A stretch of 64,000 nt of DNA, taken from positions 1,054,001 to 1,118,000 of the forward strand of contig NZ_CP161805.1 in the NCBI RefSeq assembly GCF_040801785.1, written 5' to 3'. Positions 26,411-34,440 of the stretch are shown piece by piece (the first letter of the stretch is position 1; the number at the start of each line of letters is the position of its first letter). The notes below the pieces were generated by a model. The model saw only the letters and a list, made by a program, of their open reading frames with translations, was not told where the DNA came from and did not search any database. The position numbers and the translations under genes are program-made. The stretch comes from Sulfitobacter sp. LCG007 (GTDB lineage Bacteria; Pseudomonadota; Alphaproteobacteria; Rhodobacterales; Rhodobacteraceae).

Positions 26411-26965
26411 TTGACTGAAAATTTCGTTCGTGAAGTGATTGATCGCCTTGCCAGAATTGAAGCCAAGGCCGAAGGTTACATCACAGGAAAGGCATTCGCC
26501 GGATGGGTCATAGGTGCTGTTCTGTCGGTGTTGCTTGGGTTCTGGGGTGTGGGGGAGCAACAGGTTTCTAAGCTGGAAGCTAAGCTCGAAAAAGCTTTGT
26601 CTGAGTCAGAGAAAAACATCGCCCGAGCCACAGAGGAACATTTCCGATTGGAGCGCGGCGCCATCGTAGATCAGTTGACCGAAGTGATAAATAATTCAAA
26701 AGCTGGTGGCGTTGAGTATTTTACACCTTTGGTATCGGCACAGTGGGGAAGTGTGCTGTCGATGACCGACATGGAAACATCAGATGCCCTTGTCTATCTG
26801 GACGCAAAACAATCTAAGGAATTTCAGGCTGCTTCATTCGACGTGTACAAGGACTTGGTGGCAAAATTTGGAACTAGAACATTTGGGCTAGACGAAATTT
26901 ATATTAAGGACGCGGGCGGAAATTTTGTTCCTGCGTTTCCTTACCAACCGAACGAGAATAAATAG
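26411..26965 (+). CDS. membrane-anchored coiled-coil protein in AT-rich insert
   Basis: 184 residues from TTG 26411 (GGAGG 5 nt upstream; GTG 26405 is an alternative). Order: amphipathic segment with EVIDRLARIEAKAEG, TM helix (about residues 28-47), coiled coil (about 52-85, QQVSKLEAKLEKALSESE), then a soluble domain of about 100 residues rich in acidic and aromatic positions, ending in PAFPYQPNENK. AT-rich codons mark it as acquired. It starts 27 bp after the preceding small membrane gene, so the two form one operon. I recognise no family; host-defence or phage-related roles are possible but unsupported. Confidence 0.6.
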   Translation: MTENFVREVIDRLARIEAKAEGYITGKAFAGWVIGAVLSVLLGFWGVGEQQVSKLEAKLEKALSESEKNIARATEEHFRLERGAIVDQLTEVINNSKAGGVEYFTPLVSAQWGSVLSMTDMETSDALVYLDAKQSKEFQAASFDVYKDLVAKFGTRTFGLDEIYIKDAGGNFVPAFPYQPNENK

Positions 26966-27048
26966 CAATTTCTTGACTGGGACGACTCTGTTGCGCAAAT
27001 CGGGTGATGTCCGTGGTTCCCCTTTCCCCGGAGGGACTTATCTTGCAG

Positions 27049-27079
27049 GGGCCGCGCCGGGAAACCGCCGCGGCCCTTT
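27049..27079 (+). terminator. hairpin with short T-run at end of the insert
   Basis: GGGCCGCG and CGCGGCCC pair around a 12-nt loop, followed by TTT. It lies where composition returns to GC-rich and about 85 nt after the last insert gene. Confidence 0.55.
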
Positions 27080-27202
27080 CGCATTAATCGAGCCTCGTTT
27101 CACTCTTACCGAATGGGTGGCCGCGGTGCCGGGTGGCATTGACCTGTCCGGCCCGGTCATGCATCAGCAAAGGCGCCCGCCGCAGCATCAGGAGGCCCGC
27201 GC

Positions 27203-28621
27203 ATGACCGCCTATCCGAATTTCGGCCGCATCGAGGGGCCGATCGCGATCATCGGCTTCGGCTCGATCGGACGGGGGACTCTGCCGCTCATCGAGCGGCA
27301 CTTTGACTATGACGCCGACAAGCTTGTGGTGATCGAGCCTGACGAAGGGGTGCACACTTTCCTGCAGCAGCGCAGGATCCGTCACCTGCGCACCGCGATC
27401 ACGCGCGAGAACTACCGCGCCGTGCTGGGCGAAATCTTCGCCGAGGGCCGTGGCTTCTGCGTCAACCTCAGCGTCGACACCTCGTCGCTCGACCTGATGA
27501 AGTTCTGCCGCGAGCTTGGCGTCCTTTACATCGATACCGTGGTCGAACCCTGGGCGGGCTTCTATTTCGAGACGACCGACAACGCCGAGCGCACGAATTA
27601 CGCCCTTCGCCAGTCGGTTCGCGACGAGAAGGCGGCAAACCCCGGTGGGGTGACGGCGGTCTCATGCTGCGGGGCCAATCCCGGCATGGTCAGCTGGTTC
27701 GTCAAGGAAGCCCTTCTGAAGCTTGCCAAGGACACCGGAAAACGCATCGACGTGCCGCAGGACCGGGAAGCCTGGGCGCGGCTGATGATGGAGCTCGGCG
27801 TCAAGGGCGTCCATATCGCCGAGCGTGACACGCAGGCCCGGCGCACCCCGCGCCCGCGCGGAACCTTCGTCAACACCTGGTCGGTCGAGGGTTTCATCTC
27901 GGAAGGCTTCCAGCCCGCCGAACTGGGATGGGGCACGCACGAGACCTGGTTTCCGGACAACGGTCACAGCTATGACACCGGCTGCAAGGCGGCGATCTGG
28001 CTGGAGCGTCCCGGTGCGATAACCCGGGTGCACACCTGGTGCCCCACGCCGGGGCCCCAGTTCGGATTTCTCGTCACCCATAACGAGGCGATCTCGATCA
28101 GCGACTACTATACGGTGGGCAGTCCCGATGCGCCCGAGTTCCGCCCGACCTGCCACTACGCCTACCACCCTTCCGACGACGCGGTCCTGAGCCTGCACGA
28201 GATGTTCGGCTCGGGTCGGCAGCAGACTCGGCACCATATCCTCGAGGCGGACGAGATCGTCGAGGGCATCGACGAGCTGGGCGTGCTGCTCTACGGGCAC
28301 GAGAAGAACGCGCTCTGGTACGGGTCGCGACTGTCCAATGCCGAGACGATGGACCTGGCGCCCTATCAGAACGCGACCGGTCTGCAGGTGTCTTCCGCAG
28401 TGCTGGCCGGGATGGTCTGGGCGCTGGAAAATCCCCAGGCGGGCATCGTCGAGACCGACGAAATGGACCATGCCCGCTGTCTCGAGGTGCAGCGCCCCTA
28501 TCTCGGGCCCGTGGAAGGGCACTACACCGACTGGACCCCGCTTCAGGACCGCTGGGAGCTGTTCCCGGAGGACATCGACGAAACCGATCCGTGGCTCTTC
28601 CGCAACGTGCTGGCGAGTTGA
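27203..28621 (+). CDS. hss: homospermidine synthase
   Basis: NAD-dependent enzyme that makes sym-homospermidine from putrescine (or from putrescine and spermidine). 472 residues, the bacterial Hss length. Rossmann motif AIIGFGSIGRGTLP (about residues 14-27); further family segments are VVIEPDEGVH, SCCGANPGMVSWFVKEAL and TWCPTPGPQFGFLVTHNEAIS, and CxYAYHPSDDAVLS. ATG 27203 has AGGAGG 8 nt upstream. Homospermidine replaces spermidine as a polyamine in several alphaproteobacteria. Confidence 0.93.
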   Translation: MTAYPNFGRIEGPIAIIGFGSIGRGTLPLIERHFDYDADKLVVIEPDEGVHTFLQQRRIRHLRTAITRENYRAVLGEIFAEGRGFCVNLSVDTSSLDLMKFCRELGVLYIDTVVEPWAGFYFETTDNAERTNYALRQSVRDEKAANPGGVTAVSCCGANPGMVSWFVKEALLKLAKDTGKRIDVPQDREAWARLMMELGVKGVHIAERDTQARRTPRPRGTFVNTWSVEGFISEGFQPAELGWGTHETWFPDNGHSYDTGCKAAIWLERPGAITRVHTWCPTPGPQFGFLVTHNEAISISDYYTVGSPDAPEFRPTCHYAYHPSDDAVLSLHEMFGSGRQQTRHHILEADEIVEGIDELGVLLYGHEKNALWYGSRLSNAETMDLAPYQNATGLQVSSAVLAGMVWALENPQAGIVETDEMDHARCLEVQRPYLGPVEGHYTDWTPLQDRWELFPEDIDETDPWLFRNVLAS

Positions 28622-28705
28622 GCGGGAAGGCCCGCGGATCTGCGTCGCCTTTGCCTCTGGTCTGGGCGCGGGCGCCTCGCTAGAAGGTGGGCCGGAGGTG
28701 ACAGG

Positions 28706-29806
28706 ATGACAGCAATTCTTCCGCAGCCCGGGATCATGGACATCGCGCTCTATCAGGGCGGCAAGAGCCATGTCAGCGGCGTCGAGAACGTCGTCAAGCT
28801 GAGTTCCAACGAGAACCCGCTGGGCGCTCCGGAAGCGGCGGTCGAGGCCTATCGCCGCGCTTCCTACAACCTCAACCGCTATCCGTCGGCCGACCATGCC
28901 GCCCTGCGCGAGGCCATTGCCGAGGTGCTCGGGCTTGATGCGGCCCGGATCATCTGCGGGGCTGGATCGGACGAGGTCATCGCCTTTCTCTGCCAGGCCT
29001 TCGCCGGGCCGGGCCTCGAGGTCGTCCACACGGCGCATTCGTTCGGGATGTATCCGATCTCGGCCCGTGCTGCCGGGGCGACGCCCGTCGAGGTGCCCGA
29101 GCGCAAGCGCGTGACCGATGTGGACGCCCTGCTGGCCGCGTGCAACGACAGGACGGCGCTCGTCTTCATCGCCAATCCGAACAATCCCACAGGCACGATG
29201 ATCGGCATGCCCGAAATCGCACGACTTGCCGACGGGCTGCCCAGGCAGGCCCTGCTGGTGCTTGACGGGGCCTACGCCGAGTATGTCGAGGGCTACGACG
29301 GCGGCGCGGCACTGGTCGAGAGCCGCGAGAATGTCGTGATGACGCGCACCTTCTCGAAGATCTACGGGCTTGGCGGGCTGCGCGTCGGCTGGGGCTATGC
29401 CCCGCAACCGGTCATCGACGTGCTGAACCGGGTGCGCGGGCCCTTCAACCTGTCCAACGCGGCGCTCGCGGCGGCGGAGGCGGCGGTGCGCGATACCGGC
29501 TGGACCGACCACTGCCGGGCGGAAAACGCGAAGTGGCGGACATGGCTCGGTGACGCGCTGGCCGAACTCGGCCTGCCGTCTGACGTGTCGCTGGCCAATT
29601 TCGTGCTGGCGCGGTTTTCCTCCGCGCAAGAGGCCGAGGCCTGCAACGCGCATCTCATGGCGCGCGGTCTGCTGGTGCGCCACGCGGCCAGCTTCAACCT
29701 GCCGCACTGCCTGCGCATCACCGTGGGCGACGAAAGCGCCTGCCGCCGTGTCGTGTATGCGGTCCGGCAGTTCAAGGAAGGCGAAGCGAGTGGCGGTGAT
29801 CTATGA
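28706..29806 (+). CDS. hisC: histidinol-phosphate/aromatic aminotransferase
   Basis: PLP-dependent class I/II aminotransferase, 366 residues. The start follows a near-perfect GGAGGTGA. Visible motifs are [11 protein letters not shown] (about residue 31), [12 protein letters not shown] (Asn-Pro loop, about 155), DGAYAEYV and the PLP-lysine segment [15 protein letters not shown] (Lys about 217). HisC family members often also transaminate phenylpyruvate and hydroxyphenylpyruvate; here the gene overlaps a prephenate/arogenate dehydrogenase, which suggests a tyrosine/phenylalanine role. Confidence 0.9.
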   Translation: MTAILPQPGIMDIALYQGGKSHVSGVENVVKLSSNENPLGAPEAAVEAYRRASYNLNRYPSADHAALREAIAEVLGLDAARIICGAGSDEVIAFLCQAFAGPGLEVVHTAHSFGMYPISARAAGATPVEVPERKRVTDVDALLAACNDRTALVFIANPNNPTGTMIGMPEIARLADGLPRQALLVLDGAYAEYVEGYDGGAALVESRENVVMTRTFSKIYGLGGLRVGWGYAPQPVIDVLNRVRGPFNLSNAALAAAEAAVRDTGWTDHCRAENAKWRTWLGDALAELGLPSDVSLANFVLARFSSAQEAEACNAHLMARGLLVRHAASFNLPHCLRITVGDESACRRVVYAVRQFKEGEASGGDL

Positions 29807-30710
29807 CCGGGTGGCCCTGATCGGGCTGGGGCTCATCGCCTCGTCGATGTACTGGGCCATGAAGCGCGACGGCCTTGCCGGCGAGGTCACGGGCTATGCC
29901 CGCACACCCGCCACGCGCGAGACCGCACGGCGCATCGGCCTTTGCGACCGGGTCTGCGACACCGCGGCAGAGGCCGTGAGGGACGCGGATCTGGTCGTGC
30001 TCTGCGTGCCGGTGGGCGTGATGGGGCAGGTCGCGGCGGAAATCGCCCCGGCGCTCAAGCCCGGATGCACCGTCACCGATGTGGGATCGGTCAAGCGCGA
30101 CGTGATCGCCAGTGTCGTTCCGCACCTGCCGGACGGCGTGCAGTTCATCGCGGGCCACCCGCTTGCCGGCACCGAGCATTCCGGGCCGGAGTCGGGTTTT
30201 GCCGAGCTGTTCGAGAACCGCTGGCATCTGTTGATCCCCTCCGAAGGGACCGACCCCGGCGCACTGGCGCGGCTTCGCGGGCTCTGGGAGGCGATGGGAG
30301 CGAATGTCGACGAGATGGACGCCGACCATCACGACCTCGTGCTTGCGGTCACCAGCCATACCCCGCACCTCATCGCCTATACGATGGTCGGCGTCGCGGA
30401 CGATCTGCGCCGCGTTACCGACAGCGAGGTGATCAAGTATTCGGCGGCCGGTTTCCGGGACTTCACCCGCATCGCGGCCTCCGATCCCACCATGTGGCGC
30501 GACGTTTTCCTGTCCAACAAGGACGCGACGCTCGAAATTCTCGGGCGCTTCACCGAAGAGCTCTTTGCCCTCCAGAGGGCGATCCGGCGGGGCGACGGCG
30601 ATCATCTTCACGCCTATTTCACCCGGACCCGCGCCATCCGGCGGGGGATCGTCGAGGCGGGGCAGGACACCGACGCCCCGGATTTCGGCCGCTCGAAAAA
30701 GCGCAAATGA
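29790..30710 (+). CDS. prephenate/arogenate dehydrogenase
   Basis: NAD(P)-dependent oxidative decarboxylase of the tyrosine pathway (TyrA/TyrC type), 306 residues with no chorismate mutase domain. Rossmann motif [13 protein letters not shown] (about residues 8-20), [24 protein letters not shown] (substrate-binding His) and SHTPHLIAY (about 189). Start GTG 29790 was chosen because homologues begin at the residue aligned with it; GTG 29796 is the alternative. Overlaps hisC by 17 nt and the next gene by 4. Confidence 0.9.
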   Translation: MAVIYDRVALIGLGLIASSMYWAMKRDGLAGEVTGYARTPATRETARRIGLCDRVCDTAAEAVRDADLVVLCVPVGVMGQVAAEIAPALKPGCTVTDVGSVKRDVIASVVPHLPDGVQFIAGHPLAGTEHSGPESGFAELFENRWHLLIPSEGTDPGALARLRGLWEAMGANVDEMDADHHDLVLAVTSHTPHLIAYTMVGVADDLRRVTDSEVIKYSAAGFRDFTRIAASDPTMWRDVFLSNKDATLEILGRFTEELFALQRAIRRGDGDHLHAYFTRTRAIRRGIVEAGQDTDAPDFGRSKKRK

Positions 30711-31471
30711 TCCGCCCGCTTGCGCTGGTGCTGCTGCTGGCGGCGACTGCGGCAGGCGCCGCCCCCGAAAGTTCGCTGCGCCCTCAGGCGCGTCCGGACG
30801 CCGGGGGGGATGCACTGCCCGCGTCGGCGCAACCGGCACCGCCCGCTGCGACCCCCGCCGCGCGTGCCGGCAGCGCAATCACGATCCTGAAGTCCCTGCG
30901 CCCGACACCGCGTGCGCCCGGCGTTGCGCGCGCGGTACAGCAAGCCGCGAAGGGCGCTGTCTGCGGCGATCCGGACATCCAGGGCGAGCGGCTGGGGACC
31001 GTTCGGGGCGACGGGGCCTGCGGTGTGACGGACGCCGTGCGAATCAGGTCGGTTTCCGGCGTGGCGCTGAGCCAGCATGCGATCATGGATTGCACCACGG
31101 CGAAGGCGCTGGAGGAATGGGTCACCAAAAGCGCAAGGCCCGCCCTGCGCAACGTCGGCGGCGGGCTCGCCAGGCTGGAGGTCGCGGCGCATTACGTCTG
31201 CCGTGGCCGCAACAACCAGAGCGGCGCGAAGCTTTCGGAGCACGGGAGGGGCCACGCCATCGACATCTCGGGCTTCACGCTGCGCGACGGTGCCACCGCG
31301 ACCGTGTTGCGCGACTGGAATTCGCGCAAATACGGCCCGGCCCTGCGGACGATGCGAAAGCAGGCCTGCGGCACCTTCGGCACCGTGCTCGGACCCGGCT
31401 CGGATCGCCATCACGACGACCATTTCCACTTCGACACCGCCCGCTACCGCAGCGGCGCATACTGCCGCTAG
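30707..31471 (+). CDS. extensin-like C-terminal domain protein, exported
   Basis: 254 residues from ATG 30707 (ATGA overlap with the previous stop). N-terminal signal peptide (hydrophobic residues 4-18, cut near AGA-AP), a Pro/Ala-rich linker to about residue 60, then an extensin-like domain (PF06904): CGVTDAVRI, the Cys of DCTTAKALEEWV, AAHYVCRGRNNQSGAKLSEHGRGHAIDISGF and HHDDHFHFD. The HxxxxxxD and HxH pattern matches the D-Ala-D-Ala peptidase-like zinc fold, so a cell-wall role is likely but unproven. Confidence 0.85.
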   Translation: MIRPLALVLLLAATAAGAAPESSLRPQARPDAGGDALPASAQPAPPAATPAARAGSAITILKSLRPTPRAPGVARAVQQAAKGAVCGDPDIQGERLGTVRGDGACGVTDAVRIRSVSGVALSQHAIMDCTTAKALEEWVTKSARPALRNVGGGLARLEVAAHYVCRGRNNQSGAKLSEHGRGHAIDISGFTLRDGATATVLRDWNSRKYGPALRTMRKQACGTFGTVLGPGSDRHHDDHFHFDTARYRSGAYCR

Positions 31472-32469
31472 CGCAGGTAGATCAGCGGCGCGGGTCCGAG
31501 CGGCAGGAAGCCCATGGACATGCCGCCGCCCTCGAAATCGAGCGTCACATCGAAATTGTCGGGATCCCCGCCGAGCCGCGCAAGGGTCTCGAGCACCGTC
31601 TCGATCTGTGGGCGGAAATCCGGGTCAAGCGCTCCGGCGGCCTCGGCAAGCGTCAGGATCTCGCGCCAGTTCCGGGCCTGCAGCGTCAGCTCGCCCTCGG
31701 GCACGCCGGTCGGGTCCACGTCGAGATCCGCGGCCGCCTTGAGCCGCAGATCGCCCCATGCGGCCTCGGCCAGCTTCAACGCGATGTGGCGTGGCTGGGG
31801 CCGGCTCTGGTCCAGTGCGCCGCGATCCCAGGGCCGGTCGAACACCACATCGGCCTGCACGGCGAAGCGTTCGAAGGCCACCGGCCAGTCACCGGGCACG
31901 AAGAACCGGTCGCGCGCCACCTCGCCGGGCCGGAAACCGCGCGCCTCGAGCGTCAGCGCATAGGTCTCGGCAGAGTTCCCGCTCTGCTGCATCTCGAGGG
32001 TCAGGTCTTCGGCCGACAGCAGACTGCCTTCCTCGGTCTCAAGCGACCACGGCCCGGATGTCAGCGACATGTGTTCCAGTTCCAGGCTTGGCCCCGGATG
32101 GGTGCGCAACGCCGCCTGACCCGGCAGGGCGAGCATCGAACGCCCCTGCGGGCTCGCAAGCAGGATCGGCGAGCCGGGCAGCTGCACCGTGACATTTCCC
32201 GGCCACCATGCCTTGGCCTCGATGACAAGATCGCCCATCTCGACCGCAACACCGGTGTCGGGGTCGGCCAGCGCCGGGTTCTCGATGCGCAGGCGCAGCC
32301 GGTCCGGGAAACCCGAACGGGTCAGGCCTGCATGGTCTGCCTGCCAGCCCTCGGCGCGGCGTGTCTCGAACCAGTCCTGCACGCCGCGCTCAAGGCTCGT
32401 GGCCGCGAACCACCACCACCCGCACCATGCCAGCATCGCCAGAACGGCAAACTTCACCAGAAACCTCAT
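31468..32469 (-). CDS. DUF2125 family protein
   Basis: 333 residues with one N-terminal TM helix or uncleaved signal (FLVKFAVLAMLAWCGWWWF, about residues 3-21) and a periplasmic beta-rich domain of the DUF2125 family, common in Rhodobacterales and Rhizobiales; function unknown. Typical stretches are WQADHAGLTRSGFPDRLRLRI and GMSMGFLPLGPAP near the end. ATG 32469 (residue 19 of a longer frame) puts the helix at the N-terminus. Its TAG stop overlaps that of the extensin-like gene in a shared CTAG. Confidence 0.82.
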   Translation of the reverse strand: MRFLVKFAVLAMLAWCGWWWFAATSLERGVQDWFETRRAEGWQADHAGLTRSGFPDRLRLRIENPALADPDTGVAVEMGDLVIEAKAWWPGNVTVQLPGSPILLASPQGRSMLALPGQAALRTHPGPSLELEHMSLTSGPWSLETEEGSLLSAEDLTLEMQQSGNSAETYALTLEARGFRPGEVARDRFFVPGDWPVAFERFAVQADVVFDRPWDRGALDQSRPQPRHIALKLAEAAWGDLRLKAAADLDVDPTGVPEGELTLQARNWREILTLAEAAGALDPDFRPQIETVLETLARLGGDPDNFDVTLDFEGGGMSMGFLPLGPAPLIYLR

Positions 32470-32534
32470 GAACCGGCCCTTTTCCTTGCCTTCGTTTTGA
32501 GATTTACGGGGTTGGGGCAACAAGGACCAGTGCG

Positions 32535-33065
32535 ATGACGATGTGGGTCTTCGGGTACGGAAGCCTTCTGTGGAACCCCGGCTTTCCCGTGGCGGCGGCT
32601 GTGGTCGCGAGGCTGCCGGGCTATGCGCGATCCTTCTGCATGCGCTCGATCCATCATCGCGGCACCGAGACCGAGCCGGGGCTCGTGCTGGCGCTCGACG
32701 AGGACGCGGGCCATGTCTGCGAGGGGGTCGCGCTGGCGGTCGAGGAGGGGCACGAGGCGTCCACCCTCGACTATCTGCGCGAGCGCGAGCTGATCTCGTC
32801 GGCCTATGTCGAATGCGAGCGCGACATCGATCTTGCCGATGGCCGCAGGGTCCGGGCGCTGGTCTATGTCATCAATCGCGACCACGTGCAGTATTGCGGC
32901 GGGCTGCCGCTGGAAGAGCAGGCAGAGATCATCGCCCGCGCCCGTGGCGGCATGGGCCCCAACGCCGAATATCTTTTCAATACTGCGGCACATTTGAGCC
33001 AGATCGGCCTGCATGACCCCGATCTCGAGTGGCTCAGCAGCCGGGTCCGCGCCCTTGTCGCATAA
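32535..33065 (+). CDS. ChaC-type gamma-glutamylcyclotransferase
   Basis: 176 residues. Begins VFGYGSLLWNPGF (the GYGSL substrate loop of the GGCT fold) and has RSIHHRGTETEPGLVLALD, the catalytic Glu in GVALAVEEGHEA (near residue 73), and LVYVINRDHVQYCGGL. ChaC proteins cut glutathione to 5-oxoproline and Cys-Gly. Divergent from DUF2125 with a 65-bp gap. Confidence 0.9.
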   Translation: MTMWVFGYGSLLWNPGFPVAAAVVARLPGYARSFCMRSIHHRGTETEPGLVLALDEDAGHVCEGVALAVEEGHEASTLDYLRERELISSAYVECERDIDLADGRRVRALVYVINRDHVQYCGGLPLEEQAEIIARARGGMGPNAEYLFNTAAHLSQIGLHDPDLEWLSSRVRALVA

Positions 33066-33139
33066 ACCCTTGGCGGAAACAGGGATTTTAGGTGTAGGTT
33101 TTGACCAGAGCAGAGAATAAGGGGTCAGGAGCTCCGCAA

Positions 33140-34438
33140 ATGGCGCCCACCGACCAGGAAAGCAGACCCGTCTTTTCGCAACCCGTCCGGCAGATCACGC
33201 TGATGCTGCTGGTTCTGGCGTTGTCCGGCGCGGGTGCGTTCATCGCGCTGCCGCGGGTCCTGCCGGTCTTCCAGTCCAACCCCTATCTCAACGGTTTCAT
33301 CCTTTTCGTCTTCACGATCGGCGTCATCGCCTGCTTCTATCAGGTCTACCAGCTGATCGGGTCGGTTCGCTGGATCGAGCTCTTTGCGGCGGGCACGCTC
33401 GACCGCAGCCACCGGGCGCCGCCCCTGCTCGCGCCGCTCGCGGCGCTGTTGCGGACGCGGGGGGCCCGGATGCAGATCGGGCAGACCTCGGCCCGCTCGA
33501 TCCTCGATTCCGTCGCGACCCGGATCGACGAAGAGCGCGACATCACGCGCTATATCGTCAATACGCTCATATTCCTCGGACTTCTGGGTACCTTCTACGG
33601 CCTTGCCACCACTGTCCCCGCAGTCGTCGACACCATCCGCCACCTGGTCCCGGAAGAGGGCGAGGGCGGCGTGGAAGTCTTCAACAGGCTCATGTCGGGG
33701 CTCGAAAGCCAGCTCGGCGGAATGGGCGTGGCCTTCGCCTCGTCGCTGCTTGGCCTGGCCGGGTCGCTCATCGTCGGTCTGCTTGAGCTGTTCGCGGGCC
33801 ATGGCCAGAACCGTTTCTACCGCGAACTCGAGGAATGGCTCAGCTCGATCACCCGACTGGGCTTTCTCGGCGCCGACGAGAGCGGGGGCGAGCAGGGGAA
33901 CTATGCGGCCGTGATCGACCAGATGGCCGAACAGATGGATACCCTGAAGACGCTTCTGGCCCAGGCCGAGGTCGAGCGGGGGCGGACAGACCAGCGCATC
34001 GTGGCGCTTCTGGAGGCAATCGGAACGTCGCTGGGCGCCGGTTCCGGCACCGATGAGGGCGCGCTGGCAGAGGCGCTGGGGCGTATCGCCCGTGGGCAGG
34101 AACGCATCGCGGAAGGCAACGAGCGCTTCGTGGCGGCGCAGCAGCGGCTCGCAGCCGGTCAGGAAAGCGCCGCGCAGGTGCAGGAGCGTATCGCCGAGGG
34201 CCAGGAGCAGATCCTTGCCGCGCTGCGGGACGAGGGCGCCGGCGCCGGTATCGACGCCGAGAGCCGGATGCGCCTGCGCTCCATCGACGTGCAGATGCTG
34301 CGGATCCTCGAGGAGATATCGGCGGGACGGCAGGAAAGCATGAGCCAGCTTCGTGGCGATCTGTCGGCGCTCGCCGAGGCGCTGAACCAGCCGCGCCGCT
34401 TCCGGACGATCGTCAAGCACGACGACAGGGACAGCTAG
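33140..34438 (+). CDS. ExbB/MotA/TolQ-like proton-channel subunit with heptad-repeat tail
   Basis: 432-residue inner-membrane protein of the MotA/TolQ/ExbB superfamily. Likely TM helices are about residues 17-37, 49-71, 139-160 and 196-219; the third and fourth contain the family core (TLIFLGLLGTFYGLATTV and GMGVAFASSLLGLAGSLIV). A cytoplasmic tail of about 210 residues includes six consecutive heptads of the type AxGQERI at residues 317-358. ATG 33140 has AGGAG 8 nt upstream. Only 2 bp separate it from the OmpA/MotB-like gene, so the two form a motor pair. TolQ and flagellar MotA lack this tail. Confidence 0.85.
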   Translation: MAPTDQESRPVFSQPVRQITLMLLVLALSGAGAFIALPRVLPVFQSNPYLNGFILFVFTIGVIACFYQVYQLIGSVRWIELFAAGTLDRSHRAPPLLAPLAALLRTRGARMQIGQTSARSILDSVATRIDEERDITRYIVNTLIFLGLLGTFYGLATTVPAVVDTIRHLVPEEGEGGVEVFNRLMSGLESQLGGMGVAFASSLLGLAGSLIVGLLELFAGHGQNRFYRELEEWLSSITRLGFLGADESGGEQGNYAAVIDQMAEQMDTLKTLLAQAEVERGRTDQRIVALLEAIGTSLGAGSGTDEGALAEALGRIARGQERIAEGNERFVAAQQRLAAGQESAAQVQERIAEGQEQILAALRDEGAGAGIDAESRMRLRSIDVQMLRILEEISAGRQESMSQLRGDLSALAEALNQPRRFRTIVKHDDRDS

Positions 34439-34440
34439 GA

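Noticed and set aside
30565..32538. 657-residue plus-strand frame
   Set aside because: Spans the extensin-like gene in another frame and DUF2125 in antisense; low-complexity composition.
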